A DNA stretch of 64,000 nt from the NCBI RefSeq assembly GCF_001642475.1, contig NW_019173965.1, positions 62,001-126,000 of the forward strand. Direction: 5' to 3'. This DNA is from Fonsecaea monophora (lineage: Eukaryota; Ascomycota; Eurotiomycetes; Chaetothyriales; Herpotrichiellaceae). The notes under the pieces are model-generated. The model saw only the letters and a program-made list of their open reading frames with translations. It was not told the DNA's origin and ran no database searches. Positions 55,890 through 64,000 of the stretch are shown piece by piece. Both the position numbers and the translations under genes were made by a program. The stretch's first letter is position 1, and the number at the start of each line of letters is the position of its first letter.

Positions 55890-58541
55890 ATGCAACTGAG
55901 GAGAACTGTCACAGTGCCCACACGTTTCGAAGATGAGGTGCACAACTCATCGCCCAATCGTAATGGAACAAAGCCAGCTTATCCCACCTTACTCAAAGCT
56001 CAGATTGTCCCGTTCAATCCAAACAACCCTCCAGCAGCCTTTCCTTCACTTCCGCTGACATCTGCCAGTACACCTGCTGCGAGAGACTCAGACAGACCTG
56101 AAGAGATGGTGAACATCCCTGACACACTTCATTCACTTCGACTCGAGGGTCTCGGCATCAACTTGGCAGGCAGCGGTTCGGTCGAAGAAGACGACCCTCC
56201 AGCGCAATGGCAGACAGTTGAACCCATCACAGTACAGCAAGACACCGAAATAACCGAGGGACCAATTGTAGATGACCCAATTGGCGCAGAAGTCCCAACC
56301 ACCAGCTCAAATGTCTGTGGACTACTCAACCGCCCAAAGCTCATGTCAGCTGATACTTTACAGACAAATTGCGTGGTAACATGGGACCACCTCCCACTGT
56401 CCCTGCAGTCTCATATCTACAAAGCTCTATCGGGAAGCTATCCCTCGAAACTTGCACCCATCCTTTTGGGATTGACGGAGCATGAAGCGTTCCAAATCGA
56501 GAAGGCTGTGAGCATGCGGGTTTTGCATCCAGCTACGGTTGCGGAGATCTGGGACTACTGTTCCAAAGCTAGCGCTGAAGGCTCTGCACCCCTTCAACCG
56601 CCCTCCGTCATTGATGCGGATGTCTTCGATGAGTACGTTGGCTACATGGTCTTTGCGAGCAACTATGAGCTAGCATTTGAGTCCGAGGTCCGCCTGGCAA
56701 GAGAATTCTTGTCTAGTCGTGGCATTGCGACGGAAGTGCTTGGAACGTGGATGCCAGATCCTTCAGATGTGCCGTTTGACGGACTCTTCAGGCATGTCCC
56801 TGGCACAACGGGTATGCCGAGCCTGTCGAAAAATCATCTGGCAATTGATTCAGGATATTCATCCCTATCAGAAGCGGATCAGACCCTTAATGCAAAGTCG
56901 AGCGACCGACACTCGCAGCCTAAACACGATCTGATCAAAAAGAGGACTGCGGGAAACCGAAGCACAAAGCCAACGACTCCAGTCAGCTTAGTCTATTCGA
57001 TAAAACATCGCCCGACATTCGAGCCTCTCTCGACAAATTTCAAATCGAACTTGGTGGTGAAAATCACACCCCATCCCTGTGCTATCGTCGACAAGGTTGG
57101 TGGGTTACAAGGTTCATCAGGGGATCCATTTTTCGATGCTGGAGACTTCAATAAGAAGCGAACAGGCGTCCCACACGCCGGTTTGCACTCAACCAAAGCT
57201 ACCTCTCCTCATTCTACCCTGGAAACTTCCCAGAAGTCGCAAATCGAGACACGAGATGAAGGTCCAATGGTTGTCGACATCCCCCGTGATTGCTCCGCCT
57301 CCGAAGGTACATTGGCGGCATTTCTTTCAAAGGCTAACGAACACGTTCGGAACCTGGAAGGTGATGATGCTTCTCAACAGCCTGCTTCACAGTTGTCAGA
57401 AGAACGTACGCAGATTGGGGATGCACCAAATCCCCAGCGCCTAGTTCTCAGGATACAGAACAAGGACGGGCTGGCAAAAATCTTGAGAACGAAACCAAGA
57501 CACGCGGATTGGGGGCAACAAGCATTACTTGCTAATTCTGGAAATACAACAGCACTTTCACTGAAGCGGGCCGCGAATCCGTCTGAGAGCTCATCACTCT
57601 TCTCCCCGTCACGCAGTACTGATGTATCTGGTTTCGGCACGGCTCCCGTAGTGGAGAACGTGGAACGATCTCTACACTGTGGGATGTTCGACATTACCCT
57701 TTTCAGGCCGGAAAATCGTCTCCCAGTCAAACCCCAGTCACGTCCAGGTGGTTCTGGACCCGTGGCACCCGAAGGCACAAAGCGAAAGCCTTCTCAATCT
57801 GATATTCGTCCAGATACCAGCAAAGTTCAACGACTGCTAACCGTTCTGACTTCTGCGACTCCCTCGAAAGCTATCTCGCTGGGGTACAACGGCGATAACA
57901 CCAAAGTCAAGGACGGAACGTCTAGTGTTAAATCAGCAACAGCTGTGACAGGCAGTCTTGAGGGCACAGGACCCCTAGAAATCTTAGAGTCAAGATCTCC
58001 GGTCTCTCCGTCGTGGTCCCCGATTTCCGAAAATGAAGACCTACAGGATTTTCAGGCTCGACTCCGGGGCTCGCCGATGCATCGAATGAGGGGAGAGGTT
58101 CCTGAACTCAGCGACGGCCTTTCTTCTCACCCAGACCTCGCTCTTGCCCCTTCCTCCACATGTGCTGCAAAACTAGCCGCACTGGCAGAAAGTGATAGAC
58201 ATCTACCAAGCTCTGGTGCAGGCTCTTATCTGTCAGCAGAGGAAATCCAGGACACTTCCCCGAACATTGTAGATGATGTGGTTAACCAAAAAACCTCTGG
58301 AACTGATCAGCACAAGCCACTCACTTCTGGGGACGTCGAAATGGACCAAGGAAATAAGGCATCACGTTCGAGCACGACGAGCGAACAGACATCCAGGACG
58401 ACTCGGTCGGGAAGGACAGTGCAGAGAAGAACCGCCAACCAAAAGAAACGCGGGGGCCAGAGAGGGCCGAGAGGACCATACAGGAAAACGAGGGAACGGC
58501 TTGCAAAACTTGCTGAGGAAGGGAATGTCAAGACTTCCTGA
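55890..58541 (+). CDS. Large protein with basic C-terminus, unknown function
   Basis: Single exon of 883 residues, ATG at 55890 (context CCACCATGC, with another ATG shortly upstream out of frame). I do not recognise it. An apparently ordered segment lies near residues 165-300 (CVVTWDHLPLSLQSHIYKALS, VMFASNYELAFESEVRLAREFLSSRGIA type sequence). Long Ser/Thr/Pro-rich stretches follow. The C-terminus is strongly basic (TTRSGRTVQRRTANQKKRGG, GPRGPYRKTRERLAKLAEEG) and resembles DNA- or chromatin-binding AT-hook-like tails, so a nuclear protein is a guess. It lies between the phosphatase and the UBR7-type gene, with no evident partner. Confidence 0.68.
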   Translation: MQLRRTVTVPTRFEDEVHNSSPNRNGTKPAYPTLLKAQIVPFNPNNPPAAFPSLPLTSASTPAARDSDRPEEMVNIPDTLHSLRLEGLGINLAGSGSVEEDDPPAQWQTVEPITVQQDTEITEGPIVDDPIGAEVPTTSSNVCGLLNRPKLMSADTLQTNCVVTWDHLPLSLQSHIYKALSGSYPSKLAPILLGLTEHEAFQIEKAVSMRVLHPATVAEIWDYCSKASAEGSAPLQPPSVIDADVFDEYVGYMVFASNYELAFESEVRLAREFLSSRGIATEVLGTWMPDPSDVPFDGLFRHVPGTTGMPSLSKNHLAIDSGYSSLSEADQTLNAKSSDRHSQPKHDLIKKRTAGNRSTKPTTPVSLVYSIKHRPTFEPLSTNFKSNLVVKITPHPCAIVDKVGGLQGSSGDPFFDAGDFNKKRTGVPHAGLHSTKATSPHSTLETSQKSQIETRDEGPMVVDIPRDCSASEGTLAAFLSKANEHVRNLEGDDASQQPASQLSEERTQIGDAPNPQRLVLRIQNKDGLAKILRTKPRHADWGQQALLANSGNTTALSLKRAANPSESSSLFSPSRSTDVSGFGTAPVVENVERSLHCGMFDITLFRPENRLPVKPQSRPGGSGPVAPEGTKRKPSQSDIRPDTSKVQRLLTVLTSATPSKAISLGYNGDNTKVKDGTSSVKSATAVTGSLEGTGPLEILESRSPVSPSWSPISENEDLQDFQARLRGSPMHRMRGEVPELSDGLSSHPDLALAPSSTCAAKLAALAESDRHLPSSGAGSYLSAEEIQDTSPNIVDDVVNQKTSGTDQHKPLTSGDVEMDQGNKASRSSTTSEQTSRTTRSGRTVQRRTANQKKRGGQRGPRGPYRKTRERLAKLAEEGNVKTS

Positions 58542-59219
58542 ATAGGCGAAGAGGCTACAGCGAGCCATGCAGGGCAGATGGAAGGCTAGTGCATCGAAGC
58601 AGGACGCATTTTCAAGTGACAACTGAGGCGTTTCAGAGCAGGAGACCAGCAATAACGTTCAACAGGATTCTTGCGACACATCAAGCTATTCGGCATTTGT
58701 ACTCCAACTGCAAGACTGGACCTGGAGGAGAATCAGAAGGGACAGAAATGTACAGAGTATTAATATCAACAATGAAGGGCAGCCAAAGACGGGCTGGTGA
58801 CAAACACCATCAAATTGAGTGGAACAAGGAGTCAGAAGGGATTGTTCGCAACTGAAAGAGCTTCAAGGCCAAAACCCCAATCATCAACATTGTCCTAGAC
58901 CTGTGGACGCGGTGACGACCACTGCTGCTGCTATTGCTGCTGCGAGCGAGTGAACCCGAATACAAAAGTGCTTTCCAGGATAGACTTTTTGTTCTACATT
59001 TCCCCTTTCCACATCCATCAGAATTGAGAGATCCGGAATTGAGCATTGATGTGGATTTGAACTCCGATTCCGACGTGCCAGGTACACAATTATAGTTGTA
59101 GTTGCTCTGTTCGGATTACCTGTCTTCAGCTCTCTTCTCTGACGACCGGCAGCGCGCATTTCATACATCGCGCGGTGCAAAAAGGGCGCTTGGACCGTTG
59201 GCACTGTTCCGACCATTGT
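58542..59219. other. Intergenic, convergent 3' flanks
   Basis: 678 bp between stops. A short CTG-rich stretch near 58920. No gene. Confidence 0.5.
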
Positions 59220-60910
59220 TCAATACCCAGACTGTTCCCTCCTTGTGGCCCTGTCGCCCTCACCTCCACCCTCGGCGTCTCCCCCACCGCCACTTCCGCC
59301 GCCGTGACCGTGACCATTGGCCCTGCCATCCCTTTCCTTGGCCTCCTTGATGGCCGCCTCGTCGCCTCTGAGTTTTTCAAAGTAAGCCTTGATATCCTCG
59401 GCGCTGACGGCCTGGCCGCTCTCCGCGTACGGCTTGAGGAACTCCTTGACCTTGTCGCGCAGGTGGTTGTACACCATGACGCCTTCGATTGCGCGGACGC
59501 GGTCCATGTTGGACAGGGCGGCTTCGCCTCTCTCCAGCAGCGAGGCACGCGAGGATCGCGAATGACCACCGCCACCACCACCACCGTTCTCGTGTGAGGA
59601 TGCCCCTTCGGACGACAGCGACGGTTCGTACGTGTCTTCCTCTTCCAGGAGTTGCGGGTGCGGACCCAGGTGTGGGTAGCATTGCGGGCAGTGGCAGAAG
59701 TGGTCGCGGAAGTCTGCGCGCAGGAAGAGCGAGAAAATCCCCGTTGGGGCCGAAGCGGGAAGGAGTTCGTGCTTGCGTTTGGGCTTCGATTCGGTTTCAG
59801 CGTCTGTAGGTTCTGTGGGGGGAATCTCGGTGGATTTATCGTCGTTCCTAACGCGTTTTGAGGGGCTAGGTGGTCCGGCTTCGGTGTCGTCGTCGGAGGC
59901 TTTGCGTTTGAGGGAAACAGGCGCGGTCGATGTCGATGCGCCCTCCAATTGCGTGCTCGAGTCAGAAGGGTCGTCCACTGTGGGCCTCTGGAGGTCCTTT
60001 TTGAATACAGCGGGCAGGAAGCCTGGTGTGCCAGCGTACTTCTTGATCCAGGGATTGGACTCCACACATTTGTAGCATATCATGGTCTCAAAATCATCTT
60101 CATTCGGGAAGCCTGGCGGAACTGGATGGCTGGTTTCTTCTGCCTCTTTATCCTCGGACCCCTGCCCTTTCTGTCTCCCATCTTCTGCTTTTTGGTTCGA
60201 GCTGACCGACTTGTACCAGTCTCTGGGCAAGCCCATCAGGCACTCTGGGTGGTACCAGTCTTCTCCACAACCCCCGCTTTCAACCGATCCCAAACCCAGA
60301 CATTGGAACATGGTTCCCTTCTCTGTCTCCGCATCGTATTCCTCGCCGCACGCGCAAAAGCGATTCTGAAAATTGTGGTTGTAATGATTTCCCTTGCGCG
60401 GATCCTGCGAATGTACCCCTCGACTTCCCGTCACGGGATCGGATCGTAGAGTGCAAGGCGAGGTCGATGGCAGTCGGCTAGTGCCACAGTCGCAGACGAA
60501 ATTGCGGCGTGAGAACAGCTCAACGAGAGTGTGTTCACCATGGCAAGATATGGAGCATGCGTAGCAGACTCCCGCGGGGGTGTAGACTTGCGCTGCAGAA
60601 GCGGGTGGAGGGCTGCATGTCAGGCAGGCAAAGACGTTCTGGCGCAGGGGCCCGAGAATGTTGGTGCACTTGTCGAATTTCTGTGGGAGATATTAGCGAC
60701 CTGACTGTTGCCTCAAGCAACCCAGGGGATAAAGCCATACGTATGGAAGCACCTCTCGCGCATCAGCCTCAAGGGCTAGTTGTTGATCAATGAAACTGGA
60801 AATGTCAGTGTCAATGAGAAGCGCCGAATTGTTTGACAGGGAACTAACTCGGATGCGGTTTGTGAGTCTTGAGATGGCTTCAATTCATCCATTTCGGGCA
60901 CAGTGTTCAT
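59220..60910 (-). CDS. UBR7: UBR7-type E3 ubiquitin ligase-like protein (zf-UBR, PHD; Mlo2-like)
   Basis: Putative N-end-rule-like ubiquitin ligase or histone-binding adaptor (human UBR7, fission yeast Mlo2). Exons on the minus strand: 60849..60910, 60741..60795 and 59220..60680, giving 525 residues. The UBR-box zinc cluster runs from about residue 43 to 120 (DKCTNIL, FACLTC, VCYACSISCHGEH, FVCDCGT). A PHD-like finger follows (FCACGEEYD, MFQC, WYHPECLMGLPRDW, MICYKC). A disordered acidic/basic linker comes next, then the second conserved part FSLFLRADFRDHFCHCPQCYPHL. The C-terminus is glycine-rich. The junction GSDFIDQQLALEADAREVLPY-KFDKC fits the family. Start could be one Met lower. Divergent from MCM2. 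Confidence 0.86.
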
Positions 60911-61060
60911 CTTCACGATCGAGAATATCAGAGAAAAAGACAAGTAGAGGAGATATTCGATATTATTGCTGAAGGTTGCACCGCATTCGAGGCGAGAGAG
61001 ACTCGAACTGGAAATGACCTCAATTCCCCACTTCGAATGGGCTTTAGCGTGTTTCTCGGG

Positions 61061-61066
61061 ACGCGT
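61061..61066. promoter_or_regulatory. MCB (MluI cell-cycle box) candidate ACGCGT
   Basis: A perfect ACGCGT lies 118 bp upstream of the MCM2 ATG and 151 bp upstream of the UBR7-type ATG, followed by TCTTCGCGCGTAAA. The MBF factor (Mbp1/Swi6) is known to drive replication genes such as MCMs through this box in yeasts. The hexamer also occurs elsewhere in the window, so position is the main argument. Confidence 0.45.
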
Positions 61067-61178
61067 CTTCGCGCGTAAAGTGGTTTTAAGAACTGCGCAC
61101 CTGCGGCACTCCCTACTCAATTCAACCCCCTTCCATACTAGACTACAACGGTTGGCTTCTGCACAAAGTCGCAAAATC

Positions 61179-64000
61179 ATGAGGTATGTGATTTGATAGT
61201 GTCTATACCTATGCTTGGATCGTATCAAGAGTACTAACTTGACAAGCTCACCGCTTCGACCCAGCATGTCCGCGGCAAATAGAGGCCCAGGGAACGCAAG
61301 CAGGCGGAAGAGGGCTCGCGATGAAGAAGACGAGATCATGTCCTCATCACCAGCTGGTAAGCAGCAGTCTCGCACTCCGGATACCAGAGATTCTAACTTC
61401 CTCAGCGCTGCCTTCTTCTCCACCTTTGCTCCCCACGAACGAGAATGATGATCTTGAGGATGATGAACTGCAGACAGAAGACGACCTTATTGGTGACATT
61501 GACGACGCCGACGAGATGGCCGAGGATGAAGATGGCATAGATCTCTTTGGAGACAACTTTATGAATGATGAACGCGAACGCGGCGACCAAGAGACCTATC
61601 AAGGCCGAATGATTGATGACGACGGCGAATATGACGACCTTGACCTGGCTTCTCGGCGTCAATTGGAAGCACGTCTCAACAAGCGCGATCGTGAGCTGGC
61701 TCGGAGGCGCCGCATGCCCGCAGCATTCATGCCAGATGATGACGACGATGCTGGAATTGACCTGACAAAGCAGCCACGGAGACGCCGTCATCATTATGAC
61801 GAGGATCAAGATGACATGGACCTTGACGAAAATATTATGGAGGAAGAGCTCTCTTTGGAAACGCTGCAAGACGTCAAGGCATCAAACATCACCGAATGGG
61901 TCACTCTGCCTCCGGTTATGAAGACCATCGCTCGCGAGTTCAAGTCATTTCTTACCGAGTACATCGATGCTAACGGCACGTCGGTGTACGGTACCCGCAT
62001 TCGCACTTTGGGAGAGGTCAATTCAGAATCGCTCGAAGTGTCTTATGATCATCTGGCTTCCACCAAAGCTATCCTGGCATACTTTCTTGCCAATGCTCCG
62101 TCGGAGATGCTCAAGATCTTCGATAAAGCCGCCTTTGAGGTCGTTCGACTACATTATCCGAACTACGAACTGATTCACCCGGAGATCCATGTTCGAATCT
62201 CAGATTTGCCGGTTCAATATACTTTGCGGCAACTGCGACAGTCACACCTCAATTGTCTTGTTCGAGTGTCCGGAGTGGTCACTAGACGAACTGGGGTCTT
62301 CCCACAACTCCAAATGGTCAAGTTCACATGTCAGAAGTGCGGTGTAACTCTTGGGCCATTTGCCCAGGAGTCAACATCAACCGAAGTCAAATTGACTTTC
62401 TGCCAGAACTGTCAGTCGCGGGGTCCTTTCACGCTGAACAGCGAGAAGACCGTCTACCGGAACTATCAGAAATTGACCTTGCAGGAGTCGCCCGGCACCG
62501 TGCCAGCGGGTCGTTTACCACGACACAGAGAAGTCATTCTTCTTGCGGACTTGATTGACAAGGCGAAGCCCGGCGAAGAGGTTGAAGTGACTGCAATTTA
62601 TCGCAATAACTACAGTGGTCAGCTCAATAACAAGAATGGTTTCCCCGTGTTTGCAACAATGCTTGAAGCCAACCACGTTATCAAAACCCACGATCAACTC
62701 GCTGGGTTCCGACTGACAGAGGAGGACGAACGACAAATCAGGGCTCTTTCGAAAGACCCCAACATCGTGGAAAAAATCGTTGATTCAATTGCCCCCTCAA
62801 TTTATGGGCATCGGGATATCAAGACAGCAGTTGCGCTCTCTCTCTTCGGTGGTGTCAGCAAAGAGGCCCAAGGCAAACACAAAATCCGCGGCGATATCAA
62901 TGTCCTACTGCTTGGTGATCCTGGCACAGCCAAGTCGCAAGTGTTGAAGTATATCGAGAAGACCGCACATCGAGCAGTCTTCGCAACAGGACAGGGGGCG
63001 TCTGCAGTTGGTCTGACTGCCTCTGTTCGCAAGGACCCGCTCACACAAGAATGGGGACTTGAAGGTGGTGCTCTTGTCCTGGCTGATCGTGGCACCTGCC
63101 TGATCGACGAGTTCGACAAGATGAACGATGCCGATCGAACTTCTATCCACGAAGCCATGGAACAACAGACCATCTCCATCAGTAAAGCTGGTATTGTCAC
63201 CACGCTTCAGGCACGCTGCGCCATCGTTGCTGCAGCCAATCCAAGTGGAGGCCGATACAACAGTACCATTCCTTTTAGCCAAAATGTCGAGCTCACAGAG
63301 CCGATTTTGTCTCGTTTCGACATTTTATGTGTGGTCCGAGATACAGTTGACCCCGATGAAGACGAGCGGCTTGCAAACTTTGTGGTCAACAGCCATGGAC
63401 GAGCGCATCCCGCAAGACTCGAGATGGACGCTGGAGACATTGCCGCCATGGAGACTGAACCCCAGAATGCAATCAACAATGGCGAACCACGGCAAGAAGG
63501 AGCAATTCCCCAGGAGTTACTTCGCAAGTACATCATGTATGCCCGAGAAAAGTGTCGGCCGAAACTCTATCAGATCGATCAAGATAAAGTGGCTAGGCTC
63601 TTCGCAGATATGCGAAGAGAGTCTCTCGCAACGGGCGCGTACCCTATCACGGTTGGTCATTGACAGATGAAGGCATTATGTTGTGTGGCTAACTCCTTCT
63701 GCAGGTCCGTCATCTTGAAGCAATCATGAGAATTGCAGAAGCATTCTGCAAAATGAGACTGTCTGATTTCTGCTCTTCGCAAGACATTGACCGTGCGATT
63801 GCGGTGACTGTCGATTCATTTGTCGGCAGTCAAAAGCTGAGTTGCAAGAAGGCACTTGCCAGAGCATTTGCAAAGTAGGTCACAAACTCCACCGTGTATG
63901 TATTTCGCTGACATGAGGTTGCAGATACACGTTACGCCGTCCAGAGCGTCAGCGAACTCGTGTGGCTGGAAGGGGTACCAATCCTGTGGCAACAGTTGCG
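61179..64000 (+). CDS. MCM2: DNA replication licensing factor Mcm2 (3' end cut by window)
   Basis: ATPase subunit of the Mcm2-7 replicative helicase, essential for origin licensing. Exons 61179..61183, 61247..61356, 61406..63651, 63705..63874 and 63925 onward; 869 residues visible and the gene runs past the window. The first coding exon is only 5 nt (ATG AG), rejoined through a TACTAAC-branched intron to CTCACCG, yielding MSSPLRPSMSAAN. The N-terminal acidic region is typical of Mcm2. A zinc finger begins with CQKC at about 347-350, Walker A GDPGTAKSQ at 542-550, Walker B LIDEFDKM with Asp606-Glu607, and an arginine-finger SRFD. The last visible part is the winged-helix region (YTLRRPERQRTR). 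Confidence 0.96.

Noticed and set aside
1..64000. Biosynthetic gene cluster, transposon or RIP-mutated region
   Set aside because: No polyketide, peptide-synthetase or terpene backbone gene, no transposase or reverse transcriptase, and no long AT-rich tract with C-to-T decay was seen.

Overview
This 64 kb window is nuclear DNA of a filamentous ascomycete (Pezizomycotina). Almost every gene carries short spliceosomal introns, mostly 48-100 nt, with GTANGT-type donors and CTAAC/CTGAC-type branch points. The gene set is typically fungal: a group III G-alpha, Hog1 with a TGY motif, Fta4, Mtc6, Srf1, Avl9 and serine/threonine-rich surface proteins. Gene style and protein sequences fit Eurotiomycetes or a relative (possibly Chaetothyriales), but that placement is an impression and not a demonstration. 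I saw no transposon, CRISPR array, rRNA or tRNA. Most gene models below were rebuilt by hand from splice signals, with reading frame checked across each junction.

Layout: 0-4.4 kb holds POP3, STE14, a maltose-acetyltransferase-like enzyme and a GST/Fax-like protein. 4.4-11.8 kb is sparse, with a weak two-exon candidate, a stretch of simple repeats and two cysteine-rich cell-surface proteins. 11.8-22.4 kb holds a hexose transporter, a HAD hydrolase, kinetochore Fta4, SEC62, MTC6 and an NmrA/isoflavone-reductase-like protein. 22.8-29.1 kb holds a 786-residue orphan, a six-exon alpha/beta hydrolase and a small hypothetical protein. 29.9-36.1 kb is a signalling block: HOG1 and a group III G-alpha, head-to-head across a 3.5 kb spacer that contains a weak small-gene candidate. 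38.2-48.7 kb holds glycogen phosphorylase, AVL9 and cullin-1. 49.5-58.5 kb holds a cupin protein, SRF1, a mitochondrial K+/H+ exchange-related protein, a dual-specificity phosphatase with a close upstream ORF, and an 883-residue orphan. 59.2-64 kb holds a UBR7-type protein and MCM2, divergent across 268 bp; MCM2 runs off the window.

Most genes are unrelated housekeeping functions rather than one pathway. Plausible functional links are the osmotic-stress and nutrient-sensing kinase/G-protein pair beside glycogen phosphorylase (a storage-carbohydrate enzyme classically under stress and cAMP control), and the two surface proteins upstream of a sugar transporter. I found no convincing new multi-gene system. 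The most uncertain and most interesting points are the two small candidate genes (4514-4985 and 32162-32460), the tandem ORF pair at 53.6-55.1 kb, and the extreme micro-exons in the glycogen phosphorylase and MCM2 genes.
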